Source of the DNA: Tetrahymena thermophila SB210
Lineage: Eukaryota > Ciliophora > Oligohymenophorea > Hymenostomatida > Tetrahymenidae
Length of the DNA stretch: 64,000 nt
NCBI RefSeq assembly: GCF_000189635.1
Contig: NW_002476406.1
Span: 62,001-126,000 of the forward strand
Direction of reading: 5' to 3'
Shown: piece after piece, positions 12,104 through 25,054 of the stretch
Layout: every line of letters begins with the position of its first letter
Position numbering within the stretch: the first letter of the stretch is position 1
Made by a program: the position numbers and the translations under genes
Notes under the pieces: generated by a model
Databases searched by the model: none
Seen by the model: only the letters and a program-made list of their open reading frames with translations
Told to the model about the DNA's origin: nothing

Positions 12104-13900
12104 ATGAGTATATTAAATTTAAATTAAGAGATACAAAATGTTTTTGATTTTATTGAAAGTCAAAGTGGTGATATTCTCACAATAAAGGGGATAACAAATT
12201 AGTTAGATCCTTATGTCTATAAATAGTTTAGTAATTTGAAGTTTAAGAAAGTTAAATTTGAAACTTAAAATTATTCGTTGAGTTAGATTCTAAGAAATTT
12301 CGTTTAATATATTTTATAATTTTCAATTCCTTGTGATTGTCTAAAATTATTTAATGTGTTTGAATATGATAAAACTAAAAAATGCATGAAATTGAGCATA
12401 AATTTCAGTTTGTATAATGGAACATTTAAAAAAACAGAAGTTGACATTCTTGAAATAGAAAAAGCTAAAATAGTCTTAAGAAAATCTGGATCCATTTTCT
12501 CACTAAAAGATATTATATAATATTTGTTATCTTTCCCTAACATTAAGTAGCTAATAATAGATTTAACTCATTTGAAATATAACTCTAATTTATTAGATTA
12601 TGAAGATGCTGTAGAATTATTGAAGCCTTTGGAAAAGATTGAAGATATCTAAATTATGCAATACAAATTTAATATTTGCAAAAAAAAATAGGAAATTTTT
12701 ATTCAATAAATTATATCAACACAGAAATAGAAAGTAGAGGATATAGAAAAAAAAAATGGGTTAAAGGTGGTTTAATCAATTAATAGAGTTATTGATCTTA
12801 CAAACAAAAATAATGTGAATAAAGAATTACTTAAATAATGCACTTCAAATGTTGAACTGCTGGATAAGCCAAGAGTCATTAGACTCTTTGGTAACCCCTC
12901 CTTTTTCAAAGGGACAAAGACTTTATTAGAAAAATTTAAAAAGATAAACACGTTATTTGTATAATTTGATGGCTAAATAGAAGAAAAAAATTTATTAGAA
13001 AAATTAGAGGGATTCAGATAAATGTCTGAATAAATTAATTAACTAAAGCACTTTGAGGTGCTAGATAAATCTTTGTTTATAGAAAGACACAATTTGTTGA
13101 TTAGAATACTTTTAGAAAAGCATTAAAATTTTAAAGTGACTTATTAAAAAAGTAATTCCTTTCTACAATATATCCCTTCATCGAAGTATCTTAAAATTCA
13201 TAGCACTGAAACTAATTCAGTATCTTAAAGTGAATTATAAGAAGTATTTAAATTGTATAGGAATGCTAATAAAATCTGCTTGTATGGTGATGTTAATTTT
13301 ATTTAATTTGCTATAAACATATTAGTATAATTTCCAAATATCACTTGCACGAAATTTATTTGCAATTTTACTGAAGAAAAAGAAATAGACTTCTCTCCTT
13401 TATATCACAAAAATGAGTTGCATAAAATCAAGTTCTTTTATGTATAATATATACCTCCTTTAGGAAAGTAACTCTACTTCAAATCTCTAAAAAGCCTATG
13501 CGATCATCCTACTTGCACGGTGATTAAAGGTAAAGACTTCACATTTAGCCATTCTTCTAAAAGAGCAACTTTAAAATTAGAGTCTGAAGAGTACCAATAA
13601 TTATTTGAAAAAACTATCAAAAGATTTAATAAAATTAACACTGTTATCATCTTGCCCCCAATTGATAATTTAGACTTTTTATTTCTTAGCAATATTATAA
13701 CCCTACCGTGTCTCTAAACAATCTTATTAAAAAATGTAATTACTTAGCTCAGTGATTTAATTGACAATCAATAAACACCTTTTAAAATCCTTTAAGATTT
13801 CAAAGTTTTTAAACTATAGACCATTTTTATGTAAAAGTATTTAAATGAATTTCTTCCTGTCTATTTACCATAAATTATGTATGATTTATATTCTTTTTGA
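12104..13900 (+). CDS. 598-aa uncharacterised protein, LRR-like composition
   Basis: One uninterrupted ciliate-code frame from ATG 12104 to TGA 13898-13900, with no intron. The protein is rich in Leu, Ile, Lys, Asn and Phe, and alternates short hydrophobic strands with charged helices (for example LKKIEDIQ-like, LPPIDNLDFLFLSNIITL, LPCLQTILLKNV). This resembles degenerate leucine-rich repeats as seen in many ciliate-specific proteins, but no consistent repeat period is visible. There is no signal peptide, membrane helix or catalytic motif. The 5' and 3' flanks are AT-rich spacers. Real gene almost certain; function unknown. Confidence 0.75.
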
Positions 13901-14726
13901 TTGTTTGTTTATTTATTTACTTTACCTGTTATTTAATAATTTTTTTCCAGAAATCCTACATATTAAATATAAAACTTTAATAACATAAACCAAAAGCAAA
14001 ATACAAAACATGTAAACTTCTCTCTATTGTTAGTAAAAAAAATAAACTTATATCTCAATTGATTATTAAGTTAAATCTTAATAAATATTATTTGTGTATG
14101 CATAATTGCATAATAATTAAATCAATTATTAAGCAAATTATTTTTAAGGATTTTTTAAAGTAAATCTTTGATGAATTTATTTAATTAAGACTTAGTGTCT
14201 TTTTTATACAAAAATTATAAAAATTATGGTTTGTAAAATTAAAAGAATACTTGTAGCATTTTAAATATTTATTTATTTATAAGTAACTCATCATTTAAAA
14301 TATAGTGATTTTCTAGAATTTATTCTATAATTTAGAATAGAGGAATTAATTTAAAAAATAAATATTATAAATATAATAATTTGTATTAAAATTCTTTTGA
14401 TTTGATCAAATATGATAAATGTTCTATAATAAATTCTTTATTCTAAATATTGATCAAATTAGCTACATATTCTTCTGGAAGCTTTCTATTAAATACTATC
14501 AAATTAAGATATAAGTATAAAATTAATTATGCTTCAAGATTATCACAAAAATTATACAAAATTAAAATAGGTAAGGAGTAGAACCTATCAATTAAAGTGC
14601 TTAAAATTTGTCAGAAGAAATTATTAACAAAAAACTTGACAAATCTTTAATTCATTAAAAATTATATACAATATTATAAATAAGCTTAAAAAAGACAACT
14701 ATTAAATAAAAATAAATATTATAGAA
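13901..14726. other. Spacer, no gene seen
   Basis: AT-rich DNA between two plus-strand genes. Nothing recognisable apart from short A/T runs. Confidence 0.6.
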
Positions 14727-17317
14727 ATGGATATCGAACAAGAAGTACACACGTACATAAATATATTCATTATTTAAAAACAAACTTAGCTCATTTAATA
14801 TTTATATAAATAGTAGCTTTGAATAGGAAATTAAGAACTATTTTGACAAAAAAGGCAATGAATACTTAAAAAAACAAGAGTAACTTGAAAAAGAGCTATG
14901 GAATGACATTAACAAAGAGACAAGAAATGACGAGGAAGAACTTAAGAAGGTAATTAATTTATCTTACTCCTCTTTCAAAATTGCAATAAAAATTCAATCC
15001 TAATTTAATTTTATTTTGTATAATAGGTTTAAAACCTTATTAAAATAGAGAGGTTCTTAAAATACTACGATCTCTTAATCGCTTGCTCTGATCAAATTTT
15101 GGAATCTTTAGTGTAAAATCCTTTTTTAAATTAATTCTACTTTAAGCATTTACATGAAATACATTCAATGTTTCTACAAATGCTATTTTTACCTTTTTAT
15201 GCTAAATATTCAAATTAAATCTCATACTTTTCTTTTAAAAAGCTCTAAAGACAAAAAGATCACTGAGCCTGTTGAAGAAGATTTTATTTACGGAGGCATG
15301 ATCTTAGAAGAAATGGAAGATAGCAACAACACTACATTTAAAAATATAATTTAAAAGTATGGAATGAACACCAATATAGATCCCATAGTTAAAAAAGCTA
15401 TTAAAGATGTAAGTTAATAAAAATCAAAGTAGAGTTTAACTAATTTTTTTAATTTTTCAAAAGAAATTCGATGCTGATGAAAAAATTGAACCTAAAGATG
15501 TAGCCGATTTTTTAAAGAGATACCAAAAGAAGTTTGGAGTGAGTAAATAATAACGATTTTAAATTTAGCATTTAAAGAAAAATGATTGAAATTGGCACAA
15601 ATAGCAAATAAAAAATTAAGGTTAAAATATTTAGCTTAACTTTTTAAAATTTAAAAAAAGAAACAAACGGAGATGAAGAATAAAATAACGATGAGGAAGA
15701 TCGTGAATCTAACTGGGAGAACTCAAGCAGTGTAGCAGGAGATGATATTATCGAAGTAGATGATGATTTGTTAAATGAAATGGATAAAAGTTATGATGAA
15801 GAAGGTAATGAAATTACATATGAAGAAAAGCATGAAGGAGAAGAGGAAGAAGAGGAAGAGAAAAAAGAAGATAATTAGGAAAGTGATGATACTTAAAATA
15901 TTTCCAGAGAAAAAACTGTTGATATGAGCATAAAAACTTTCTTGAAGCACACTGATTTCGTTAGTTGTTTGAGCTTCCACCCCATTAATCCTGACGTTTT
16001 TATCTCTGGAGGTGGTGACGATGTCGCAAGAGTATGGAATATTACCAATAATGATAAGCCTGAAATAGAAACTCCTAAACAAAACGAAACTGTTGATTTC
16101 GCTAAGTTCAGTTTTGATGGTAAATATTTTGCTACTGGTTGTTTAGATGGTGTTGTTAAAATTTGGGATGGTACAACTGGTGAATTTAAGAGAGCTTTAG
16201 AAGGTCCTTCTGATGAAATTAGAGTAAATTTATTAAAATATTAAATTTTTTTCACTTGTAGCACAAATTAAAAATTTTAATATGAAATAAAAAAAAATAT
16301 TGTTTAAGTTTTCTTGTAATGAGAAATTCAAACATAAAAAAAAAAAATCATCAAAAATTTTATCCAAATTATTAATTAAAAAAAATCTTTCATAAAAGAA
16401 AAATTTAAAGAAATAGTTTAAATTCTTTCATTAATATTTATACTTAATTACTTAAATAAAATAACTTTTATTAATAGTTCCTTGAATGGCATAGCAAAGG
16501 TAATGTTATCTTAGCAGGTAGCGCAGATAACTCAGCTTGGATGTGGAATGCAGCTAATGGTTAGTATATGGCTTCATTTAATGGTCATGAGTAACCAGTC
16601 ACATGTGGTGGATTCACCCCTGATGGAAATATGGTTATAACTGGTTCTGAAGATGCTACTGTACGTATCTGGAAACCAAAATCTGGTGAACTCCATAAAA
16701 AACTTTAAGGATATGGATTCCACGAAGAAATGATTACATGCATGGCTTTCCATTAAACCTAATAAATTATAATTACTGGTTCAACAGATAAGACTGCTTG
16801 TATTAGCAACTATAGTAATGGAAAGGTAACTAATTAATTTATTTGTTTTTTTTGTAATTTAACTTTAATTCTAATATGAAGATTCTTGGAAGAACTCCTG
16901 CCCATGATGATGGTGTTGAAGCAGTTTTATTTGATTAAAAGCTTGATATTTTCCTTACTGGTTCTTTAGATGGTTTTGTCAGAATATTTGACTTAAACAG
17001 ACTCACACTTAAAGATAAGATTACTGTCAATGTAAAATAAAATTAAAATAATTTTAAATTATTTTAAATAAAACACTTTTTATTAAAAGGCATCTATTAC
17101 TAAAATGATTTAAATTAAAGATAAAAATCTCTTCGCTGTAGCTAATTGTCTTGGAGATATTTACTACTTTGACCATAGAGTTAAAGGTAAAATCAATAGA
17201 ATAACCAGTGGTACTGATGGTATGATTCACGACTTAGCTCTTCATAAATCCAATAGATTGTTGGCATCCTTTGACGATGGCTCAATCAAATTATTTGAAG
17301 TCTAATTAGAATAATGA
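14727..17317 (+). CDS. AAMP/Sqt1-family WD40 protein with long N-terminal extension
   Basis: Nine-exon model: 14727-14752, 14814-14949, 15027-15112, 15243-15408, 15464-15542, 15661-16223, 16478-16825, 16882-17031, 17090-17317. The lengths sum to 1782 nt, 593 aa. From residue about 255 a WD40 propeller runs to the end (FLKHTDFVSCLSFHP, ISGGGDDVARVWN, FLEWHSKGNVILAGSADN, ITGSEDATVRIWKP, LTGSLDGFVRIFDL). The DLEWxxWHxxxxxLLAGxxD-type block is characteristic of AAMP and yeast Sqt1. Sqt1 chaperones ribosomal protein uL16 during 60S assembly. Residues about 165-250 are strongly acidic, as in relatives. Residues 1-160 are an extra, partly helical extension without a domain I recognise; a misjoined upstream gene is possible but every junction keeps frame. 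Confidence 0.82.
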
Positions 17318-17861
17318 AATAACATATAAAAAATTAATTAAAAATGAATAAATATTATTTATGAAATAGTTAAAAAATAAATAAAAGTAATTTTAGAAAA
17401 TAAGTAAAATAATTAATATAAAAATATACATAAAATTTTAAAACTAAATCATTAGTAACAAACATTCTATACTAACTAACCACACCATAATAGTTGATAG
17501 ATAGTAAGCAAGCAAGCATTGAATCTTATAAAAAATTTAACTGAAGAAAATATAATTAAAAATAATGATAAAAATTTGAAAATCTAATTACTTCAAACCA
17601 ACCAATCTAACTAAATAAATACATCAAATTAAAATAATTTATTCAATTTTCATATTGTGTTTTTATTTGGATTGAATTTCATGTTAGTATTTTATTTACT
17701 CTTGAGTTAAATTTTTATAAATTAGATAATTAAATATTTTACCTGGTTTTTTAAATTAATTATAAATCAGCATTTGTTTGAAATTTATCAACTTGTTTAG
17801 AAGAAAATCAAATTAATATTTATTAAATTTTTATTAGCTTTAAATACATTTGTAGAATATC
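17318..17861. other. Spacer, no gene seen
   Basis: AT-rich DNA between the AAMP-like and BSD-domain genes, both on the plus strand; presumably the BSD gene's promoter. Confidence 0.55.
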
Positions 17862-18853
17862 ATGAATTTTTTTAATAAAGTTAAATCATTAGGTGCTAAT
17901 GTAGCTGAAAAATCTAAGAACTTGATTAGCAATTTATCTAAAGATATACAAGAAGTTATTCAGTAGCAGAACCAGTTAATTGAAAATTAAGAAAGCGAAT
18001 CTTTTAGTAAAATAGATACCAATTAAAAGTATTCAATATGATTTTACTTTTTCTATAATTTAGAGGAAAAAAATGCACTCCTTCCTTGGGAAGGTTTAAA
18101 AGCAATTAAATCAAATTAAAATGGAAACATGATTGATTCGATAAAAGAAGAAATATTAGATTTATCTTTAGTAAATTATAATTACAGATATTAGACATTT
18201 ATTCATTAGTTATTTTATCAATTAATTAATTATAATTAAAGCAAGAAGATTATTTCCTGATTGATGATGAAAATTACATGTATCCTTTTGAATTTAATAT
18301 AGAAGATTATAAATACCAAGCTATTAAAATTCTTTCAGTTGATCCCAATTTAGAATTTATGAGATCTAAGTTAGTCCCTAAAAAGTAAAATAAAAAATTC
18401 CATATTAAATAAATTTATGCTTATATTTTAATTTGTTAACAAAAACAAATAAGAATCAAAGATGAAAAGTTTTGGAAAAATTATTTCTACAACGTTGAGA
18501 TTATTAAAATGAAATACAACATGGCAAACAAAATAAATTAAACAGAGAGATTGGAATAAGTTGCAATTTAATTGGAAAATAATAATTCAGCTGAGTAGGC
18601 TGAAGAATAAAAGCAGCAATTATTAGAGAACAAATAAGAATAGGTACATGATGACCATTAACATGATGAAGAAGATCATCAAGTTATCCATGATGATGAA
18701 GATGATTTCAATAGCACTGTAAAACCTAAAAAGAATAGATTTGATGAAATATAAAATAAAAAAGAAAGTGGTGATGATTTTGATAGTCTTGCTTTAAATC
18801 TTAGTGATAATAACAACAAAGGAGCAGTTGAAATGCAAAACATAAATAAATGA
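17862..18853 (+). CDS. BSD-domain protein (SYAP1/DOS2-like)
   Basis: Four exons (17862-18006, 18064-18170, 18242-18384, 18454-18853) sum to 795 nt, 264 aa. The N-terminus (MNFFNKVKSLGANVAEKSKN) resembles the amphipathic start of SYAP1-type proteins. Next comes ALLPWEGL, the LPPWEG-like motif that precedes many BSD domains. The BSD core is YPFEFNIEDYKYQAIKIL, then DPNLEFMRSKLVPKK, then DEKFWKNYFYNVEIIK, including the diagnostic Phe-Trp pair. The C-terminus is Gln-, His- and Asp/Glu-rich and ends with DDFDSLALNLSDN. BSD proteins act in membrane or vesicle-linked signalling or in transcription/repair; this one fits the cytoplasmic SYAP1 type. Precise role unknown. Confidence 0.8.
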
Positions 18854-19294
18854 AAAACACTTTAAATAAATAAATAAATTTTTAAATATTATTTTTTAGT
18901 TACATTTTGTTGATATTTTGCAATTATAATTATTCATTTATTTATTTTAAGAAATTAAAATAATATTTTAAAATGGTTAAAAGCAAAACAAATGAAAATA
19001 ATTTTTTAATATGGGTAAAAGCTAAATAAAAAAACCTTTGTGCTATTTTTTTTGAAAGATTTTTTGTTTTTTCTAGAATATCTGTCAGGATTATCTGCTA
19101 ATTTAAATTAATGAATGAAAAATATAAAAGTAAAAAGTTTGATATATTTCTATCCATCAAAGATTCAAACCAAATAAATATTAGTTAAAAATTTAATTTT
19201 TTTTCTTATTGATAGATAGGTCTTTAAAAAGGGAGTTAGTAAAAATCTCAAATTAGATAAGTTTTTAGAAATAGTATAAAGCAAAATATAAAAA
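18854..19294. other. Spacer, no gene seen
   Basis: AT-rich DNA upstream of the LYR-motif gene with no coding frame or repeat. Confidence 0.55.
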
Positions 19295-19679
19295 ATGTCA
19301 GTACCAAACAAGTTCACCTTACTCTTCTACAGAAGAATGCTTCACACTATGATGAAAGCATTCCCTGGAGACTATAACATGTTCCATAGTTGCAGAATCG
19401 AATGTCGCAAAAAAATTTTAGAAAATAAAAATGAAACAGATCCTATAAAAATTTAAGACCACATATTCTTTGGAGAAGAAATTAGAGATATGTTAGAAAA
19501 TAATTTAATGCAAGTAATTTTATCATCTATTACAAGAAGTTATACCTTCATATTCAAATTAAAATAACTAAATTTTTTATTACTAGGGTAAATTATAATA
19601 AAATGGAAATTACAGATTTAAAGCAAGACCTGAGCATGCAATGGGTGAACATGTCAAGCCTATTCCTACAGACAATTGA
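19295..19679 (+). CDS. LYR-motif protein, LYRM7/MZM1-like complex III assembly factor
   Basis: Two exons (19295-19513, 19587-19679) encode 103 aa. The N-terminal helix LLFYRRMLHTMMKAFPGDYN holds the LYR-type motif, here F-Y-R, followed by the second conserved Phe (F-P-G-D). Then come CRIECRKKILENKNE and IRDMLENNLMQGKL, and a basic tail YRFKARPEHAMG. The order matches LYRM7/MZM1, which stabilises the Rieske iron-sulfur protein in the mitochondrial matrix before insertion into complex III. Other small LYR proteins are possible, but the helix-3/QG and proline-rich tail favour LYRM7. No separate mitochondrial presequence is seen. Confidence 0.72.
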
Positions 19680-20113
19680 TCAGAATTTAAAATAGTAGAT
19701 ACTCATAAGAAAAATATTGAACAAATAATAATTACTTTATAGTTTTTATACATTCAGCTTAAAGAATAATAAATTGATCTCATTTTAGTTTAATAAATTC
19801 GCGTCACTTAATTAATAATTATCATTTAATAATTAGTGAGTTTGCATATAACTTTATTAGGGAAAATACCGAAAATATAAATTAACTAGTGTATATAATT
19901 ATCATGTTTTTTTGTATTAATTTTCTTTATTTTAAAATATTTCAAAAAATAAAAATATAATTTAAGCATAAATGCAAATTAAATCAATTTTTAGCTATTT
20001 AATGTAAAATAAAACAAAATGTGTTAGTTAGTTTGTTTATTTGAGTATGTTTTTTTTTTTTTCAAAACTATTTTGTTTAAAAATCTTATGGAAAAATTAA
20101 TATTTGTTACTAA
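19680..20113. other. Spacer before the tRNA gene
   Basis: AT-rich DNA with no open frame. Confidence 0.55.
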
Positions 20114-20186
20114 TCCCTCATAGTCTAGTTGGTTATGATACAAGGTTCTCACCCTTGAGACCCGGGTTCAAATCCCGGTGAGGGAG
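20114..20186 (+). tRNA. tRNA-Glu, anticodon CTC
   Basis: A 73-nt cloverleaf. The acceptor stem TCCCTCA pairs with TGAGGGA (discriminator G). The anticodon stem CAAGG/CCTTG closes the loop TTCTCAC with anticodon CTC, and the T-arm is CCGGG-TTCAAAT-CCCGG. The sequence follows the usual eukaryotic tRNA-Glu pattern (TCCCTxxTxGTCTAG). The internal B box GGTTCAAATCC is present, a T-run (aattttttat) follows as a Pol III terminator, and no intron is seen. CTC reads GAG, so this is not a TAA/TAG suppressor. Confidence 0.95.
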
Positions 20187-20187
20187 A

Positions 20188-20196
20188 ATTTTTTAT
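20188..20196 (+). terminator. Pol III T-run terminator of the tRNA-Glu gene
   Basis: A run of six T directly follows the 3' end of the tRNA, as expected for RNA polymerase III termination. Confidence 0.75.
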
Positions 20197-20272
20197 ATCA
20201 AATTAAACTTGATAAAAGAATACATACAAAAAGAAATAAAAAAATTAGGTAAATAAATTAACAGCTTTTTAT

Positions 20273-21538
20273 TCATTATTTGTTATTTAATTTGGCATTA
20301 TGTGCTTCAATGCTTTCAAGTGCCATTCTTAAAACACTTTCATAAGACTTTGCTCCGCCAATGAAGCCACTATTATGGACAAATACAATATCATCGATTT
20401 TGGTTACATTTTTTAGTTCTGTCATATCTTTAATACCTCTCCACTCTTCTTTAAGACCAATTCTTAAATCATAAGTACCTATTTTTATAATATTTATAAA
20501 TAACTCTAAAATTTATGTAATTTATTACCCCAATTTTCAGGGACTGTTGAAACTCTCCAGGCTTTTTTTGCAGAAGATTCAGGGAAAAGAACAAATTTTA
20601 TTTGCTTTCCTAAATTTAATGACTTTTCTAAGTCTTCAAGATGGGACTTCCAAGGAACAACTGTTTCGAGTATAACAATTTCACCAGAAGGATGAACGTT
20701 AAATCTATTCAAAACACTCTACTTGACTATATCATAAGCAGGTAAAACAGATCTATTTTTATTATTAACAATTTGTTACAATTATATATTTAATTAAAAA
20801 ATATCTATTTATTTACAAGAGTTGAATTTTAACCTACCATCTCAATTCCATGTCAGCGATTTCCATGGCACTTCTAAATCTCACATTTTCATCAGTATTC
20901 TTCTCAGTCCACAAAGGATTGAGTCTACCAATTCTCTACTAAAGCTGAGTTGGATTAGAGTAAGCTGACTTGACTTCTACAGGATATTGTTCAACTCCAT
21001 TGTCAGAACCATCAACTCCTTAAATGAAACCATCATATATTCTTTAATATAAACTATCAAGAGTTTCTTGATTTAATGTTATTTCAATATTTAAGTTATC
21101 TTTATTTTCATCTATAAGAGATTATGCAACATTCTTGATAATTTCTTGGCCAAAATGTTTGTAAACTAAACCTGCACTGCTCAAACGAATATTATGTTGA
21201 CTGCTGAAAGTGTCCACAAAAGATCTTTAATGGTGATCATATCTATGTTTGCTAGGATCATAAATACCACCAACCTTTTTTGAAATAAAATTAAATTTAA
21301 GTCAGCAATTAAATCTATTTTGTCTGTTGATTTGATAAAATATATTATTATTATTATGTAAGTAATTTACATCAACAATAATATTTTGCTAATCAAGAAT
21401 TTCTTATTCACGAGTACGGGTAATAATGCCATCCTTAAATTCACTAGTATATTTAGAAAGCATAACACAAGCGAGAACTTCATCACAATGGAAAACGCCA
21501 CTGTGTGTACCTATTTTTTTAAGAGCTACTTCAGCCAT
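20273..21538 (-). CDS. MYG1: MYG1 exonuclease (UPF0160 family)
   Basis: Four exons (21371-21538, 20817-21274, 20529-20752, 20273-20478) sum to 1056 nt, 351 aa. The protein opens with [19 protein letters not shown], the family's HxGxFHxDE metal site. Then come [17 protein letters not shown] with the DHHQ motif, [14 protein letters not shown], and RLNPLW. The C-terminal block has [32 protein letters not shown] and [11 protein letters not shown]1 is a DHH-type 3'-5' RNA exonuclease acting in nucleus and mitochondria. All metal-binding motifs are intact, so an active enzyme is expected. There is no clear mitochondrial presequence. Start at 21538 chosen as the only ATG in frame before the first motif. 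Confidence 0.92.
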
Positions 21539-23539
21539 TTTGTAACTATTATTCTAATAAGTTTATTTAAAAACCAAATAAAAATTTTTTTAATGATATT
21601 TTTATAATTAGATTTGTTTATAACTTTAATATTAAATTTAGATTTATTTGATAGCACTTTTGCCAAAATTTTTTAAGTTAATCATCCTATTTTCTTAAAT
21701 AAATACCTTTGATCTTTATTTTTTAAATTATAAATTATTGATAAAAAGACTGACTTTTCCTTAAAGTTTCTTATTTCATTTTATATTATAAATAAATAAA
21801 AACATCAAAAAAAAAAAATCTTATTTAATTCAGGAATATTCTAAAACATAAAACTAAAATTTAAAATAGAGGTATTCAACAAACTAAATAAATTATTTTT
21901 ATATTGTATGTATTAATATTGAAACTACCACATTTGAGTATGATATGATATAATCTCTAATTTAGTTAATTACATATATATAAATTATTGTCTATCTCTT
22001 AACTTTCAAAATACTATTTGTTGGTTTTTTAAAAGAAAAAAATTTTATAATTTAACATTAAATATTTTTTAACATAAATTATATAATATTACTTATATAA
22101 AAAATAATTTATTTATTAATTTATAGCTATCTAATATTAAAATTTATCAAAAATACTTTATTAGGATTTATTGTATTTACTATTGTCTATGAGAATTAAA
22201 ATAATCAAAATTAAGTGTTTAAATAAGTTAATTTTTTAGATTTTTATATCATTTGATAATTTGGTAAATTCTAAAAAAGAATTTTATAATTACAGAGCTA
22301 CGACCTTCTTATATTTTTGATGAGAAACTTTAACCTAAGCAATAAAATATAATAAACTATAGATAATCTTTTTTAGCCTTTAGAGAAATCTGTTAGTTTA
22401 AGAAACTCAATTAATTAAATTAAAAGAGAGTAGTTTTATAAAATTTTAAAGTGGATTTTTAGATTTGCGAAAGTAGGCTTATTGATATTATTACTAAAGT
22501 TTATTAAATGGTTTTACAGATAATTAGTAATTATTTTTTATAAGTTAAGCGCTTAAAATAGGAGAGGTAGAATATTCTTAATGCTGGCCACTCTAATAGA
22601 AACTGTAGAAATTATTCTATCACTATTTGATGATACCTACTATCTCGTTAAATCAAAAATACCATTTATCAATTGAATTCATTAATAAATAGCTTCATTC
22701 ATTTATTTAATATTGCATCTCTTTCTTTATATTATTTAATCATTCATTTAATTATTTCAGAGTATTCCTACAGTAAATAAAAATAAAATATTATTTCTTA
22801 TGAATTAATTTAAAAGATAAAAAGAGTATCATTTATATGTTTGAATCACTTTTAACAATTTTTCAGTTTGTCAAATGTGTAGCTTTATAGGAATATAAAT
22901 AGTAAATTATATTATTGATGAATTGACTAGATTTTTATAAAAAAATTGATCATAAATTAAAAGTAAGTAAGTAAGTATATAAAGAGCTTTAAAATATAAG
23001 TGACTTAAAGATAAATTAATAAATACTAAAGAATATGATATGAAGAAATATTATAGACTTAAAAGATAAATGATAAATTAATGGCTATTTATTTTTGTTT
23101 TATGTGTTATTGTTTTGTATGGTGTTTTGTTGTTTGCTTTGTATTAAGCTTCGGTATGTATGTATATATCAATAAATTTATGTATTATTTATGTATGATT
23201 ATAGAAAATGTGTTTGTTAAAAAGATGTAAGAGAATATTTATAGCTATTAATTTCTAAATAGTTTGATAGCTTCATAATTAAATAATAATAATAATCTTT
23301 TTCTCTTTTTAAGCTGAGTGAGAATAACTAATTAGTTTGCTCTAGTTTAATAGAGTATTTACAAAAGACCTTAGTAGTTTTATCTAAGAAAAAGATTCAC
23401 ATTTATATATTTATTTTTTAAAAAAAGGTGGAATTCTTGCTTGCTTGATGAGAACTTATATTGATTAGTTGATGAATTTATTTATATTTTGATATATTTT
23501 TTTATCTGTAGTCCATTTATTTATTTATTCTCAGTTTAA
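21539..23539. other. 2 kb spacer, no gene seen
   Basis: AT-rich DNA between the start of MYG1 and the end of the acidic Cys-motif gene. A less AT-rich patch at about 22555-22655 has no clear RNA fold or coding frame. Confidence 0.5.
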
Positions 23540-24934
23540 TCACTCTACAATCATTTATCCATTCATTTCATAATCTTCTTCTCCATCTTCTTCATCTATA
23601 TCGTTTGCTTCTTCTGCTTCAATTTTACGTAAATTGTTAGATGAGTTCTTTATTCCTTTTCTTGAGCGAACGCTTATATTAGTTCTGCTTTTAATTGGAC
23701 TATCATTGTTATCTTCACTAGAAGAGTCTTCTTGCTAATCTTACTTTTCGGGAAAGATTTTTACTGAAATATAGTTAGTCTTATATTCTCTGAAGAAAAT
23801 ATTGTTTATTTATTCAATATTAATATCGTTTATTTAATAGCGCTGCTTTACTTTTTCAAAGTAAACTTTGTGCTTTTAAAGCACCATATCATTTATTTCT
23901 TAATGGCAATCTTCAAAGTCTTTTCTAACAAGGAAGGGCACCATTAAACGTTTGCAATATGGGCAATTACAAATGCGATAGCTACCTTTGATAATCTTAG
24001 TTTCATATTCATCTTTTATCATTTAGACTACCTCCTTTTTCTCAATAGAGCTCATTAATTCATCAAGCTCATTGTTAGTTCTTTCTATTTTCTTAATGTG
24101 AACTTCCTACGCTCTTTGAGGGTCTTAGCTTCTCAAGATTACCTAGGGATCTATTTGAGAATAGTCTAAGTTAAAGAGCTTTTTATTCTTAGAAACTTTT
24201 TATAAATAGCTCTACTTCTACTTCTTGATTGTTTTGCTAAGTTTATTTACATTTTTTTTAATTGCATCATTTTCTGATGTTTAGTTTCCACTTCCTTCAG
24301 ATTCTTTAAGTTCTTCTTCTAAATCTTCTTCATCAAATAGATTTTAATTTTCTAAGTAGAAGTAAGGATTGTAATTTTTCTTAATTCTTGAAAAATAGTC
24401 TTCTTCATTTTCATCAGCCTTAGGCTAAGTGTATTCATTGGCTTCATTTTTATTAGACCCGCTTTTCTTTCTCTAAGCTTTTCTTTTATTATCAACTTAA
24501 TTAGAATTGAATGAATCGAAGGAATTATTGCTTTTTGCATCATCATTATCTTCTTCACCGTTTTCATTACCTTCCCCATCACTTCTAAAAGGTCTAGACT
24601 TTTATTTTTTTTAAATTCCATTTACGTGTCCGTTGCATTGATTGTTGATAGAGTCATCATCATCTACAAAATCTAAACCTTCGTCTTCTATTTTAATATC
24701 GTTAAATATCTCTCTTTAAAATGCAAAAATATCAGATTTCTTTAATAGTGGTTCTAAATGCTAGAATTGAGGATGTCTAACTAAATTAAGATTCAACTTT
24801 TTGCTATCAAATGCAAAAGTTAAATATTCCAAATGTAGCTAAAAATTATTTTTAAATATTTCATGTTCTGTTGCAAAATGTCTTTCTTAATTTTTGTATC
24901 TTTCATTCTACTCATTCAAACTTTCTATTTACAT
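23540..24934 (-). CDS. Acidic 464-aa protein with CxCxxC motif
   Basis: One uninterrupted ciliate-code frame from ATG 24934 to TGA 23540. The N-terminal part is helical (ESLNEQNERYKNQERHF, HLEYLTFAFDSKKLNLN). The middle is very acidic and low complexity (VDDDDS, NENGEEDNDD) with basic patches (KRKAQRKKSGS). A C-terminal region carries YRICNCPYCKRLMVPF followed by DFEDCHQEIN, so C-x-C-x2-C plus a later Cys-His could bind zinc. A long helix and a DE-rich tail end the protein. The acidic/basic mix suggests a nuclear or chromatin-associated protein; this is inference. No named family recognised. Confidence 0.7.
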
Positions 24935-25054
24935 TTACAAAACATATTTTTAATATATAGATAGATTCCTTATTATTGTTCAAATAATTTGATTTTAGTG
25001 CTTGTAAGTAAATATTTACGTTTGAGCAACATCAACTATCTTTAGAATTTTTCA

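Noticed and set aside
22555..22655. Less AT-rich patch with TGATGA, considered as a box C/D snoRNA
   Set aside because: Box C lacks the purine before TGATGA. No CTGA box D lies at a suitable distance and there is no terminal stem.
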